The notes: generated from the letters alone by a model not told the origin. Shown: positions 24,625 through 33,945, counted from the stretch's first letter. The stretch is 64,000 nt of DNA from Streptomyces sp. NBC_00569 (GCF_036345255.1 NZ_CP107783.1:744001-808000); one strand, 5' to 3'. Program-made: numbers and translations.

Positions 24625-26111
24625 AGCTGGATCCAGGTGGTCTTCAGTTCGGTGTACTTCTCCAGCGCGTGGGCGGACTTGTCCCGGCCGTTGCCGGACT
24701 GCTTCATGCCGCCGAAGGGCACGGTGAGGTCGCCCTCCTCGTAGCAGTTGACCCACACCGTTCCGGCCTTGAGGGCGCGGGAGACCTGGTGAGCGGTGGA
24801 CAGGTCGGAGGTCCACAGTCCGGCGGCGAGTCCGTACTCGGTGGCGTTGGCCAGCGCGACGGCCTCGTCGAGGTCGTCGAAGGTGAGGACGGACAGGACG
24901 GGGCCGAAGATCTCTTCTCGGGCGAGCCGCATCCCTGGGTCCACCTCGTCGAAGACGGTCGGCCGCAGGAAGCTGCCGCCGGTGTCGGACAGGGTGCGGG
25001 TGCCGCCGGTGCGCAGTCGCGCACCCTCGCTCGTGCCCGCGCCGATGTGGTCGAGTACGCGGCCGAGGTGGGCCTCGCCGACCAGGGCGCCCATCTCGGT
25101 GGCGGGGTCGAGGGGGTCGCCGACACGCAGTTCACCGGCCCGTCGCACGATCGCCTCGGTGACACGTTCGGCGACGGAGGTGTGGACGAGGAGGCGGGAG
25201 GGTGCGGTGCACATCTCGCCCTGGTTGAAGAAGATCCCCCAGGCGGCGGTCGCGGCCGCCTTCTCCAGGTCGGGGGCGTCGGGCAGGATGATGTTGGGTG
25301 ACTTGCCGCCCAGTTCGAGCCAGACGCGCTTGAGGTTGGAGTCCGCGGCGTAGTGCAGGAAGTGCCGTCCGACGGCCGTCGACCCCGTGAAGGCGAGGAC
25401 GTCGACGTCCGGGTGCAGTCCGATGGCGCGCCCGGCGGTGGGGCCGTCGCCGGTGACGACGTTCAGGACGCCGGGGGGCAGGCCCGCCTCGGTGGCCAGC
25501 CGCCCCAGTCGCAGCGCCGACAGGGGTGAGTTCTCGGAGGGCTTGAGGACGACGGTGCAGCCGGCCGCGAGCGCCGGGGCGACCTTCCAGGAGGCAATGG
25601 TCAGGGGGAAGTTCCACGGGACGACCGCACCGACGACTCCGGCCGGTTCACGGGTGACGAGCGCGAGCGCGTCGGGCGCGGTGCGCGGGGACTCGTCGGT
25701 GAGTTTGTCGGCCAACTGCCCGTAGAAGCGGAAGGTGTTGACGGCGGCACGCAGCTCGATGTCGTACGCGTCCGTGATGGGTTTGCCCATCTCCAGGCTC
25801 ACCGTGAGAGCGAGGCTGTCGCGCCGTTCCTCCAGGAGGTCGGCCAGGCGGAGCAGTGCGCGGCCGCGGTCAACGGGGGCGAGGCGGGGCCACGGGCCGG
25901 CGTCGAAGGCGCGGCGCGCGGCGGCCACCGCGGCGTCGACCTCGGCCACACCACCGTCCGCGACCTGTGCGAGGACCTGTCCGTCACGGGGAGACACGGC
26001 CGCGTAGGTCGCGCCGCCGCCCGGTTCGTCGGCGCCGTCGATGTGGTGGAAGCCGGACAGGTCCAGCTCCTTGGCGCGGCTCAGCCACTCGTCGTGGGTG
26101 AGTTCCAGCAT
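24621..26111 (-). CDS. puuC: NAD(P)-dependent aldehyde dehydrogenase (PuuC-like)
   Basis: A 496-residue aldehyde dehydrogenase. It has VPWNFPLTIASWKVAPALAAG (cofactor site), the glutamate in LELGGKSPNI and the nucleophile Cys in NQGEMCTAPSRLLVH. The C-terminus, PFGGMKQSGNGRDKSAHALEKYTELKT, is typical of gamma-glutamyl-aminobutyraldehyde and betaine-aldehyde dehydrogenases. First gene of a two-gene unit with the PuuD-like hydrolase. A GTTTG-N4-CAAAT operator-like site lies 27 bp upstream of the start, placing it in the TetR-linked regulon. Confidence 0.92.
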   Translation of the reverse strand: MLELTHDEWLSRAKELDLSGFHHIDGADEPGGGATYAAVSPRDGQVLAQVADGGVAEVDAAVAAARRAFDAGPWPRLAPVDRGRALLRLADLLEERRDSLALTVSLEMGKPITDAYDIELRAAVNTFRFYGQLADKLTDESPRTAPDALALVTREPAGVVGAVVPWNFPLTIASWKVAPALAAGCTVVLKPSENSPLSALRLGRLATEAGLPPGVLNVVTGDGPTAGRAIGLHPDVDVLAFTGSTAVGRHFLHYAADSNLKRVWLELGGKSPNIILPDAPDLEKAAATAAWGIFFNQGEMCTAPSRLLVHTSVAERVTEAIVRRAGELRVGDPLDPATEMGALVGEAHLGRVLDHIGAGTSEGARLRTGGTRTLSDTGGSFLRPTVFDEVDPGMRLAREEIFGPVLSVLTFDDLDEAVALANATEYGLAAGLWTSDLSTAHQVSRALKAGTVWVNCYEEGDLTVPFGGMKQSGNGRDKSAHALEKYTELKTTWIQL

Positions 26112-26137
26112 GGTGTGGCCTCCGGCTCACTGAACAT

Positions 26138-26151
26138 GTTTGAGGTCAAAT
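26138..26151. promoter_or_regulatory. GTTTG-N4-CAAAT operator, site 4
   Basis: GTTTGAGGTCAAAT lies 27 bp upstream of the aldehyde-dehydrogenase start. It matches the sites at 27718, 34244 and 34351 in arm sequence and spacing; the right arm ends in T instead of C. Confidence 0.6.
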
Positions 26152-26223
26152 GAAATCGTGTCCGCACGTCGGGGTGCGCCGGCGGCCTGCACGCCGGGCG
26201 CACCCCGACGGGAACGGACGACG

Positions 26224-27690
26224 TCAGGCCGTCGCGCCCCGCCGCGCACGGACAGCCCGGGCCGCGACGGCGCTCAGCACGAGGACGGCCGGGACGCTCA
26301 GCACGAGCCAGGTCGCCGTCTCGGCCGAACCGCCGATGAGTGTCGTGAAGTTGGCCAGGATCACCCAGATCGCGCCCCCGATCCCGAGCGCGCCGAGGGC
26401 CGGGGCGATCAGCGTGTTCCAGGGGCGGATGTCGAGGCGTTCGCGGCGGAAGAAGACGATCACGGAGACCGACGTCAGGAAGTACAGCAGCATCATCGCG
26501 AGGACGGCCACGCCGCTGAACCAGGAGAAGAGGCTCAGCACGGGGTCCTTGCCGAGAAGCGCGAACGGCACGACGAGCAGCAGCGCGAGCGCGGTCTGCA
26601 CGGTGCCGGCGGCCCAGGGCGAGTGGCGCCGGTTGAGCGTGCAGAGCCTGCGCGGGAGCACCCCCTCGCGGCCGAGCGAGAACAGGTAGCGGTTGGCGGA
26701 GTTGTGGAAGGCGAGGATGCCGGCGAAGAGCGAGGTGGCGAGCAGGACCGGCAGGACGTCGCCCGCCCAGCCGCCGAACAGGTCCGCGACGGGCGAGAGG
26801 ACGAACACCACGCCGTCGCCGCCCGCCAGCGCCTTGCCGGCGGCCGCGGTGGCGTGCGAGGCCCCGTAGGCGGAGACGAGCATCCAGGAGGTGAAGGCGA
26901 AGAAGCCGGTGACGACGGCGACGGACAGGTAGGTGGCGCGCGGAACGGTCTTCTTGGGCTCACGTGCCTCCTCTCCGTAGATGGCGGTGGCCTCGAATCC
27001 GAACATCGACGCCACCGCGAACATCAGCGCCACCCCCGGTGCCCCCTGCAGCGCGGCCTTCGGCGAGAAGCTCTCGGCGAAGCCGAGTCCTTCCGGGCCG
27101 CCGCCCTTGACCAGGGTGACCAGGGCGAAGACGAGCAGGATGCTGAACTCGGCGAGGACGAAGACAGCGAGCACCTTGGCGCCCATCTCGATGCCCGCGG
27201 CGCCGAGCACCTGGACGATCACCATCGTGACCACGGCCCAGACCCACCAGGGCGCGTCGAGGCCCGTGTACTGCGCCACGAGCCCGCTCACGATGGACCC
27301 GTAGAGCCCGTACATGGCGGCCTGGATCGTGCAGTAGGCGAAGAGTGCGACACCGGCGCTGCCGGTGCCTGTGGTCCGGCCCAGGCCCCTGCCTATGTAC
27401 GTATAGAAGGCGCCCGCGTCCACGACATGGCGCCCCATGGCGACGAAGCCGACCGAGAAGAGGAAGATCACCGCCCCGGCGACGGCATATCCGGCGGGGG
27501 CGCCCGCGCCGTTGCCGAGACCGACGGAGATGGGGAGGGCGCCTGCGATGCCGGTCAGCGGCGCCTGCGCGGAGAGGACGAAGAAGAGGATGCCCACGAC
27601 GCCGAGGGCGTTGGACTTGAGCTTGCCTGCTGTGGGCGGGTCCTGCACGGTCTGTTGCCTTGTGACCGTCTGACTGTCCACGCGGATCAC
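26224..27690 (-). CDS. APC-superfamily amino acid/polyamine-type permease
   Basis: A 488-residue membrane transporter with about 12 helices. The first contains GVVGILFFVLSAQAPLTGIAG, and the consensus amphipathic loop is FGFEATAIYGEEAREPKKTVPRA near residues 232-254. Relatives carry amino acids, putrescine or other amines. It is transcribed alone. The 14-bp palindrome at 27718 is about 28 bp upstream of its start, so it is probably induced together with the amine-catabolic genes. Confidence 0.92.
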   Translation of the reverse strand: MIRVDSQTVTRQQTVQDPPTAGKLKSNALGVVGILFFVLSAQAPLTGIAGALPISVGLGNGAGAPAGYAVAGAVIFLFSVGFVAMGRHVVDAGAFYTYIGRGLGRTTGTGSAGVALFAYCTIQAAMYGLYGSIVSGLVAQYTGLDAPWWVWAVVTMVIVQVLGAAGIEMGAKVLAVFVLAEFSILLVFALVTLVKGGGPEGLGFAESFSPKAALQGAPGVALMFAVASMFGFEATAIYGEEAREPKKTVPRATYLSVAVVTGFFAFTSWMLVSAYGASHATAAAGKALAGGDGVVFVLSPVADLFGGWAGDVLPVLLATSLFAGILAFHNSANRYLFSLGREGVLPRRLCTLNRRHSPWAAGTVQTALALLLVVPFALLGKDPVLSLFSWFSGVAVLAMMLLYFLTSVSVIVFFRRERLDIRPWNTLIAPALGALGIGGAIWVILANFTTLIGGSAETATWLVLSVPAVLVLSAVAARAVRARRGATA

Positions 27691-27717
27691 CTGCCGGGGA
27701 TGAGGGAGGGGCGATTC

Positions 27718-27731
27718 GTTTCAGGCCAAAC
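27718..27731. promoter_or_regulatory. GTTTG-N4-GAAAC operator, site 3
   Basis: On the minus strand this reads GTTTGGCCTGAAAC, flanked by CTC and GAA. The GTTTGGC left half is identical to the sites at 34244 and 34351. It lies just upstream of the permease gene. Confidence 0.65.
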
Positions 27732-27833
27732 GAGTTGCCCCATAGTCGGATGGGACCCGGCGTTTGGCAAGGCCCTGCGGGATGGTGTTCCGGTTGGGCT
27801 CCACCTGTCCCTCGACCCCGCGGGGGCGAAGGG

Positions 27834-28469
27834 TCAGGCGTCTTCTTCGGAGTCGGCCCCGAGCCCGCGCAGCAGGGACCTCAGCTCCTCCAGAGCGGCC
27901 TCGGTCATCTCCGGTTCGCCCAGCACCAGCTGGTGCAGGACGAGGCCGTCCAGCGCGGCGAAGACGAGCCGCATGAGCGCGGGGCTCGCATCCTTCGGAA
28001 GCATGCGGTTCAACTCGCGCTGGGCCGCGTCGAAGTACTCGTCGTACAGGGTGCGCAGCGGCGGCAGCAGCTCCGGCCTGCGACGGGACTCCAGCATCAG
28101 CTCGTACTGGAACGCCTGCAGGTCCGGGTTGCCGGCGACCATCTCCGACAGCCCTGCCGAGAAGTCCGCGGTCCTGCCGGTGCCGGACTCCATGGCGCTG
28201 GTGTGGAGGCTGGTGTGCACCGTGTGAGCCAGCGCCGCCTCGACGAGGGCGTCGCGGGAGCCGAAGTGGTGCACGACCAGACCGTGGGTGACACCGGCCT
28301 CCTCCGCGACGGCGCGGTAGGTCAGTCTGCGCAGGCCACCGCGGGCCACCACCCGCACGGCGGCGTTCAGGAGCGCGTCACGGCCCGCTCCGTAGTCCAG
28401 CCGTTTGCGCGCTCTGCCACGAGGGCTTCGGCTCGTCTTCTCGTCTGGCGCTTCGGCGGATTCGGTCAC
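27834..28469 (-). CDS. TetR-family regulator, likely controller of the amine/aromatic regulon
   Basis: A 211-residue repressor. The N-terminal helix-turn-helix is GLRRLTYRAVAEEAGVTHGLVVHHFGSRDALVEAAL near residues 45-80, and a ligand-binding all-helical domain follows. It lies between the permease gene and the six-gene ring-cleavage operon, both on its strand. No copy of the GTTTG-N4-CAAAC site was seen at its own promoter, so it may not autoregulate, but it is the only unassigned DNA-binding protein inside the cluster. The MarR gene at 23308 is an alternative controller. Confidence 0.9.
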   Translation of the reverse strand: MTESAEAPDEKTSRSPRGRARKRLDYGAGRDALLNAAVRVVARGGLRRLTYRAVAEEAGVTHGLVVHHFGSRDALVEAALAHTVHTSLHTSAMESGTGRTADFSAGLSEMVAGNPDLQAFQYELMLESRRRPELLPPLRTLYDEYFDAAQRELNRMLPKDASPALMRLVFAALDGLVLHQLVLGEPEMTEAALEELRSLLRGLGADSEEDA

Positions 28470-28582
28470 GTCAGGGACCCTACCTAGCCCGCGGTGGCTG
28501 CTCGTCGTTCGCGCAGCACCGCGCTCGGGCGCCGCGCCGGGCGGCTTCGGAGCCGGCCCGGCACGGCACGGTTCGTGATCCG

Positions 28583-29431
28583 TCAGCCCCGGTGGGGCGG
28601 GCGGATGCCGCGGAACTCCCAGTCGCCGCCCAGAGCGGTGGACAGGACCTCCTCGGACTCGGTGGGCTGGGCGCCCACGTCGGAGCGGATCGCGGTGGGG
28701 CCGGTGACGATGTGGTTGGTCAGCCGCCCCAGGCCCTCCACCTCCACCTCGACGATGTCACCGGGCTGTACGGGACGTGAGTTCGCCGGTGTGCCGGACA
28801 GCAGCACGTCGCCGGGGTACAGCGTGATGGTGCGGGCGATGTCGGCCACGAGGTAGTGCATGTCCCACTCCATCTCCGCGGTCGAGCCGTCCTGCACCAC
28901 CTCTCCGTTGACGTAGGTGCGCAGGTACTTGTCGTGGAAGTCCCAGTCGGTGACCAGGCCCGGGCCGAGCGGGCACAGCGTGTCGGAGCCCTTCACCCGC
29001 AGCATGGACCCCGCGTCGGTGTCGCGGAAGTCGTGCAGGCCGTAGTCGTTGGCGACCGTGTAGCCCGCGATGTACTCCCCCGCGTCGGCCGGCGAGATGT
29101 TGCGCGCCGTCCTGCCGATCACGATGGCGACCTCGCCCTCGTAGTTGAGCCACTTGCAGCCCTCGGGGCGCACGATCGCGCCCTTGTGGGCGTTGAGGGC
29201 CGAGGTGGGCTTGTGGAAGTACGTCGGGGTGGGCGTCAGCTCGATCTGGAACTCGTCGACGCGGCTGCGGTGGTTGAGATGGACGGCGACGACCTTCGAG
29301 GGGACGACCGGGGGAAGGTGCTGGGCGTCCTCCACCTTGACGCGGCGGCCGTCACCGGCGACCAGTTCGTCGTCCTCGCGGAGGACCTGGACGGCCGCGC
29401 CGTCCAGGAGGATGCGGCGGTACTCGGGCAT
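28583..29431 (-). CDS. hpaG: Fumarylacetoacetate hydrolase-family protein, HpaG-like isomerase/decarboxylase
   Basis: A 282-residue FAH-fold enzyme. The metal-binding signature includes WLNYEGEVAIVIGRTARNI (ligand Glu residues) and YTVANDYGLHDFR (ligand Asp). The ending GDVLLSGTPANS...PGDIVEVEVEGLG is diagnostic. In homoprotocatechuate degradation, HpaG-type enzymes decarboxylate and isomerise the ring-opened acid. Last gene of the operon that starts at 34134; 10 bp separate it from the dioxygenase gene. Confidence 0.9.
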   Translation of the reverse strand: MPEYRRILLDGAAVQVLREDDELVAGDGRRVKVEDAQHLPPVVPSKVVAVHLNHRSRVDEFQIELTPTPTYFHKPTSALNAHKGAIVRPEGCKWLNYEGEVAIVIGRTARNISPADAGEYIAGYTVANDYGLHDFRDTDAGSMLRVKGSDTLCPLGPGLVTDWDFHDKYLRTYVNGEVVQDGSTAEMEWDMHYLVADIARTITLYPGDVLLSGTPANSRPVQPGDIVEVEVEGLGRLTNHIVTGPTAIRSDVGAQPTESEEVLSTALGGDWEFRGIRPPHRG

Positions 29432-29441
29432 GAGGGGGCTC

Positions 29442-30386
29442 CTAGGCGCGGCGGTGGGGGTTGTGCGGGGCGGGTCGTGCGGGCAGGCCGCTGCCGGTCC
29501 AGCCGCCGGCGGGGCGGTCGAACCACAGGTGGACCTGGCCGGTGCCGATCGAGTTCTCGTACTCGCCGTACTGGCGTGCCCTGGCGACGCAGGCGCGCTC
29601 GCCGAGGGCGCCCGCCATCATCAGGTAGTGGAAGAACTTGGCCTCGGGCTTGAACTTCCAGAACTCGGCCATCGTGTCGATGACCTTGTCGTGGCGGCCT
29701 TCCTTGAACCAGGCGATGCGTTCGTGGTCGGCCTCGCGGGCCTCGGGGGTGAAGATGTGCGCGGGGTCGCTCGATTCGTGGTCACGCAGTTGCCGCAGCG
29801 GCCAGAAGGTGTGCGACAGGGCGCCCGAGGCGATGAGCAGGACGCGGCGGCCCGGGGTGGCGGCGATACCGTCGGCGAGCGCTCGTCCGAGGCGCAGGTG
29901 GTCCTCCATGTCACCGGTCTGGCAGACGCCGATGGTGACCCACTTCTTGTCGGGCAGGCCCTCGCCGAGGAACTTCCACAGGTTGGTCGTGGCGTAGTAG
30001 ATCGGCAGGTACGGGTCGTCGATCGCGGTGATCCAGGTCCCGTGCTTGTCCGCGAACCCGGCTATGTTCTCGGCGAGTTCCGGGTCGCCCGGGAAGTCGT
30101 AGGGCATCCGGCACATGCCGCGCGGCAGTTCTTCGGAGGTGAAGAGGCCGGCCCGGCGCTGCTGGGCGGTGACGACGAATTCGACGGTGGTGGCCCAGTG
30201 CGAGTCCAGGACGACGACGGTGTCGTACTCCTGGGGGGCATCCCGCTCGAAGACCTCGCGCCGCAGTTCGTGCAGGCCGGTGACGAGGGTGATCTCCTTG
30301 CCCTCGTTCAGTTCCAGGCGTGTCTCCTGCGGGAGCACGACGGTGGGCACGTGGGCGAGCAGCCCTGCCCCGACGATCTCACCCAT
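29442..30386 (-). CDS. hpaD: Class III extradiol dioxygenase, homoprotocatechuate 2,3-dioxygenase-like
   Basis: A 314-residue LigB-type ring-cleavage enzyme. Its layout follows enteric HpcB/HpaD: iron-ligand His in LLAHVP and VVLDSHW, then FTSEELPRGMCRMPYDFPGDPEL, an active-site His in ASGALSHTFWP and the terminal SIGTGQVHLWF. The reaction is extradiol opening of 3,4-dihydroxyphenylacetate or a related catechol. It overlaps the preceding dehydrogenase gene by 8 bp. A C-terminal tail of about 25 residues is low in complexity and not conserved. Confidence 0.9.
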   Translation of the reverse strand: MGEIVGAGLLAHVPTVVLPQETRLELNEGKEITLVTGLHELRREVFERDAPQEYDTVVVLDSHWATTVEFVVTAQQRRAGLFTSEELPRGMCRMPYDFPGDPELAENIAGFADKHGTWITAIDDPYLPIYYATTNLWKFLGEGLPDKKWVTIGVCQTGDMEDHLRLGRALADGIAATPGRRVLLIASGALSHTFWPLRQLRDHESSDPAHIFTPEAREADHERIAWFKEGRHDKVIDTMAEFWKFKPEAKFFHYLMMAGALGERACVARARQYGEYENSIGTGQVHLWFDRPAGGWTGSGLPARPAPHNPHRRA

Positions 30387-31842
30387 GGTCCCGCCAGCCC
30401 TTCGGCGCCGTCACTGTGTTCTTGAGGTCGCAGTAGAAGTCGAAGCTCCAGGTGCCTCCCTCGCGGCCCACTCCGGAGTGCCGGGAGCCGCCGAAGGGTG
30501 CTTGGAGGTCGCGTACGAAGAAGCAGTTGACCCAGACCGTGCCGGCGACGAGCCGGTCCGTGACGCGCTCGGCGCGCCCGCGGTCGCCGGTGGCGACGGT
30601 CGCGGCGAGCCCGAATCGGGTGTCGTTGGCCAGGCGGACCGCCTCGTCCTCGTCGGTGAACGTCTGCAGGGTCAGGACGGGGCCGAAGACCTCCTCCTGC
30701 ACGATCTCGGAGTCCTGGGCGACATCGGTGAGCAGGGTCGGCGCGTAGTACTGGCCTTCGCCCCGTCGGCCGCCGATGACGGCGCGGGCGCCGGCGGCGA
30801 GGGCCCGCTGCACGAAGCCGTCGATCTTCTCCAGCTGGCGGGTGTGAATGGTGGGGCCGATGTCCGTGGTCTCGTCGCGCGGGTCTCCCTGCCGCAGGGC
30901 CGAGGCCTTCTCGGTGAAGCGTCGGGTGAACCCCTCCGCGATCGTCTCCTCGACGAGGATGCGGGTCGCGGCCAGGCACACCTGTCCGGCGTTGTCGTAC
31001 TGCTCGACGGCCAGGTCGACGGCGAGGTCGAGGTCGGCGTCCGCGAACACCAGCAGTGGTGACTTCCCGCCGAGTTCGAAGCTGGCGGGCACCAGGTTGG
31101 CGGCTGCCGCGGCGGCGATGGTCTTCGCGGTGGGCACCGATCCTGTGAAGCTGATGCGGCGCACGTCGGGGTGGGTGACGAGGGCGCTGCCGGCCTCGGC
31201 GCCGTAGCCCTGCACGACGTTGAGGACTCCGGCGGGGAGTCCCGCCTCGGCGGCGATGTCGGCGAACACGGAGGCGGTGAGGGGCGACCACTCGGCGGGC
31301 TTGAGGATCACGGTGTTGCCGGCGGCGAGCGCCGGGGCGATCTTCCAGGTGGCCAGCATCAGAGGTGCGTTCCACGGGGTGATCAGCACGCAGGGGCCCG
31401 CCGGGTCCCAGCTGACGTGGTTGGTGTGGCCGCGGGTGTCGAAGTCGTCGTGGCCGAGGCCCACGAGCCAGTCGGCGAAGAAGCGGAAGTTGTGCGCCAC
31501 GCGTGGCATCACTCCGCGCCGGTGCGAGCGCAGCAGGGCGCCGTTGTCGTGGGTCTCGACGATCGAGAGGTCCTCGATGCGCTTCTCGACGGCGTCGGCG
31601 ACGGCGTGCAGGATCCGGGCCCGCTCGGCGCGCGGGGTGGCCGCCCAGCCGGGGAAGGCCGCGCGGGCCGCGGCGACGGCGGCCGACGCTTCTGCCGCCG
31701 TGCCGCGGGCGATCTCGCCGAGGACGCTCCCGTCGATCGGCGAGACGTCCACGAAGGTGTCGGCGGAGGCGACGCGTTCGCCGCCGATCCAGTGCCGGGT
31801 GTCGACGGTGACACCGGCCACGGTGAGGGTGTGTTCGCTCAT
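30379..31842 (-). CDS. hpaE: Aldehyde dehydrogenase, HpaE-like (carboxymethyl-hydroxymuconate semialdehyde type)
   Basis: A 487-residue aldehyde dehydrogenase with ITPWNAPLMLATWKIAPALAAG, Glu in FELGGKSPLLVF and Cys in DNAGQVCLAATRILVEE. It ends FFVRDLQAPFGGSRHSGVGREGG, a form common in hydroxymuconic-semialdehyde dehydrogenases. The partner ring-cleavage and FAH genes support the HpaE role: oxidation of the semialdehyde made by the dioxygenase. ATG 31842 has GGAG 7 bp upstream; the frame up to 32061 is shadow sequence. Confidence 0.9.
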   Translation of the reverse strand: MSEHTLTVAGVTVDTRHWIGGERVASADTFVDVSPIDGSVLGEIARGTAAEASAAVAAARAAFPGWAATPRAERARILHAVADAVEKRIEDLSIVETHDNGALLRSHRRGVMPRVAHNFRFFADWLVGLGHDDFDTRGHTNHVSWDPAGPCVLITPWNAPLMLATWKIAPALAAGNTVILKPAEWSPLTASVFADIAAEAGLPAGVLNVVQGYGAEAGSALVTHPDVRRISFTGSVPTAKTIAAAAAANLVPASFELGGKSPLLVFADADLDLAVDLAVEQYDNAGQVCLAATRILVEETIAEGFTRRFTEKASALRQGDPRDETTDIGPTIHTRQLEKIDGFVQRALAAGARAVIGGRRGEGQYYAPTLLTDVAQDSEIVQEEVFGPVLTLQTFTDEDEAVRLANDTRFGLAATVATGDRGRAERVTDRLVAGTVWVNCFFVRDLQAPFGGSRHSGVGREGGTWSFDFYCDLKNTVTAPKGWRDHG

Positions 31843-31876
31843 GTCCAGTCTCCAAGTGGCATGTGGTGGGCGGGAG

Positions 31877-32683
31877 TCACTCGGCTCCGGAGGTGCCGGA
31901 CTCGAGCAGCGTGCCGCCGTCCCACACGACGCCGACCTGCCGGTAGTAGGCGGCGATCGGCTCCCTGATCTCCAGTCGGGCCAGCTCCTCGGTGGGCGCT
32001 TCGAACAGCTCCAGCTCCGCGTCACCGATCCACGCCTGACCGGCCTCGAAGGACGCGGCACCGGTCTCGATCAGCTCGTCGAGAGCCAGTCCCTTGCCCT
32101 TCTCGACGGAGGGCAGCCAGCGGTGGTGGGCCATCGGGTGGCTGTTGACGAAGCCGTTGGTCTCGGACGGTTCGCGCAGGGTGACCACGGCCTGCGCCAG
32201 GCGGCGGTCGGCCGCGGCGAGGGTCGCGCCGAAGCGGGCGCCGGCTTCGATCCGCGGGGCGGGCCCGTAGGGGTGGGGGCGGGTCTGGTGGATGGAGCCG
32301 AGCTTCTTCGGGTAGCCCTGGTGCAGGCCGCGCGCGACGGCGAAGTCCTTGTCGACCCAGATGTACACGCAGCGTGAGTAGGTGCGGCCCTTGTACTGGC
32401 AGCGCACCACCGCGAAGGCTTCCTTGTACTGGGCGAGCACGGGGTCGAGCAGCTGGCTCCCGTCCGCGGCGCAGGACTGCCAGTCGGCCCAGATCAGCGC
32501 GACGGCGCCGGGGTCGTCGTCGGCCGGCTCCAGGGGTTCAGGCAGGAGTTCACGCACCCGGGCGGGGTCGGTGCGGTACTCGACGGTGAGCAGGTCGCCG
32601 GAGTAGTGCCACGGCGGGGAGGGAATCAGCGAGGCGTCGCCGGTCGCCGTCTTGGGGTGGAAGTATCCACGGACGCTGGCCAT
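31877..32683 (-). CDS. Acetoacetate decarboxylase-family protein
   Basis: A 268-residue protein of the acetoacetate decarboxylase fold. It contains YSRCVYIWVDKDFAVARG followed by GYPKKLGSI, where the lysine pair corresponds to the Schiff-base site (EPKK in the classical enzyme). Relatives include decarboxylases and Schiff-base dehydratase/aldolases of unknown role. Its place between the reductase and the dehydrogenase suggests it acts on a keto acid of the ring-cleavage route, perhaps in place of the usual hydratase or aldolase, neither of which is present. Confidence 0.85.
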   Translation of the reverse strand: MASVRGYFHPKTATGDASLIPSPPWHYSGDLLTVEYRTDPARVRELLPEPLEPADDDPGAVALIWADWQSCAADGSQLLDPVLAQYKEAFAVVRCQYKGRTYSRCVYIWVDKDFAVARGLHQGYPKKLGSIHQTRPHPYGPAPRIEAGARFGATLAAADRRLAQAVVTLREPSETNGFVNSHPMAHHRWLPSVEKGKGLALDELIETGAASFEAGQAWIGDAELELFEAPTEELARLEIREPIAAYYRQVGVVWDGGTLLESGTSGAE

Positions 32684-32696
32684 GACTGGGGGTTCC

Positions 32697-33944
32697 TTAC
32701 GAGATGAGGGCGGGCTGCGCGAGGAGCTGGGCGCGGTAGCGGGCGGCACCGGTGGTGGCGGCGGGGCCGCCGAGCGCGACCACCCCGACGAGCCGGTCGT
32801 CGCAGTGGTAGCCGACGAGGACGTCACCTTCCGGGTCGCCGTCCAGGACGCGCACGTCGGCGATGCCGAGGGCGGGTGCGCCGAAGGACTGCAGCCGGAA
32901 CTCGTGCTGGTCGCTCCAGAAGGTGGGCAACGGGGCGAACGGCGCGGGCTGCGCCACGCTGCCGACGAGATGGGCCACGAGGCTCTTCGCGGCGTGCTTG
33001 GCGGTGTCGGTGGGGATCGACCAGTGCTCGACGCGGCGGGGTACGCCGTCGTAGCGGGCGTTGGGGAAGCGGGCGACGTCGCCGACGGCGACGACGTTCG
33101 GGTGGCCGCCGACGCGCAGCTGCTCGTCGGTCAGGACCCCGTCGGACAGATCCAGGCCGTTGCCGTCCAGCCATTCGGTGTTGGCGACCGAGCCGACGGA
33201 CTCCACGACCACATCGGCCGGAAGCACCGTCCCGTCGGTCAGGACGACACCGGTCACCCGGTCCTCGCCCTCCAGGCCCGCGACACCCACGCCGAGGGCG
33301 AAGCGCACGCCGCGTTCCTCGTGGCGCCGGTGCAGCGAGCGGGCCAGGAGTTCGCCGAGCGGGCGGAGCATCGGCAACGGCTCGGGGTCGACCACCGTCA
33401 CCTCGCCGACGCCGAGGCCCTTGGCGGTGGCGGCGACCTCGCAGCCGATGAAGCCCGCACCGATGACGACGACGCGAACGCCGGGCCGGGTCAGTTCGTC
33501 ACGCAGGCCCCGGGCGTCGGCGAGGGTTCGCACGGTGTGCCGGCCGCTGCCGGGACCCGAGGGACCGTCGCAGCGCAGTCTGCGCGGCCGCATTCCGGTG
33601 GCGACGACCAGACCGTCGAAGGCGAGTTCCGTACCGTCGTCGAGCCCGACGACGCGCTCGTCGAGGCGGGCGGAGGCAACGGTCGTGCCCAGCCGCCACT
33701 CGACGTCCGCCGCGCTCGCGCGGGGCGTGAACGCGAGCGACTCGAAGGATGCGGTACCGGCCAGCACGTCCTTGCTCAACGGCGGCCGGTTGTACGGCAT
33801 ATGGGGCTCGTCGCCGATGACCGTGATCGTGCCCGTCCAGCCGGCTGCGCGCAGCTGTTCGGCGGCGCGCAGGCCGCCCATCGAGGCACCGGCCACGACG
33901 ACGCGCCCCGGACTCCGGGGGACGCCGTGTCCCGTCTCGGCCAT
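32697..33944 (-). CDS. FAD-dependent ferredoxin reductase
   Basis: A 415-residue pyridine-nucleotide-disulfide-type reductase. It has an FAD-binding N-terminus (VVVAGASMGGLRAAEQLRAAG), YNRPPLSKDVL, an NAD-binding motif (VVIGAGFIGCEVAATAKGLG) and an FAD site EQLRVGGHPNVVAVGDVARF. The C-terminal FWSDQHEFRLQSFG is typical of P450 and dioxygenase electron-transfer reductases. It starts 1 bp after the ferredoxin gene. Together they should pass electrons from NAD(P)H to the P450 encoded divergently at 35886. Confidence 0.93.
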   Translation of the reverse strand: MAETGHGVPRSPGRVVVAGASMGGLRAAEQLRAAGWTGTITVIGDEPHMPYNRPPLSKDVLAGTASFESLAFTPRASAADVEWRLGTTVASARLDERVVGLDDGTELAFDGLVVATGMRPRRLRCDGPSGPGSGRHTVRTLADARGLRDELTRPGVRVVVIGAGFIGCEVAATAKGLGVGEVTVVDPEPLPMLRPLGELLARSLHRRHEERGVRFALGVGVAGLEGEDRVTGVVLTDGTVLPADVVVESVGSVANTEWLDGNGLDLSDGVLTDEQLRVGGHPNVVAVGDVARFPNARYDGVPRRVEHWSIPTDTAKHAAKSLVAHLVGSVAQPAPFAPLPTFWSDQHEFRLQSFGAPALGIADVRVLDGDPEGDVLVGYHCDDRLVGVVALGGPAATTGAARYRAQLLAQPALIS

Positions 33945-33945
33945 C

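Noticed and set aside
26140..28227. 695-residue plus-strand frame
   Set aside because: Antisense to the APC permease and TetR genes; acidic/His-rich shadow sequence.
30308..31855. 515-residue minus-strand frame in another phase
   Set aside because: Arg-rich off-frame reading of the HpaE-like dehydrogenase gene.
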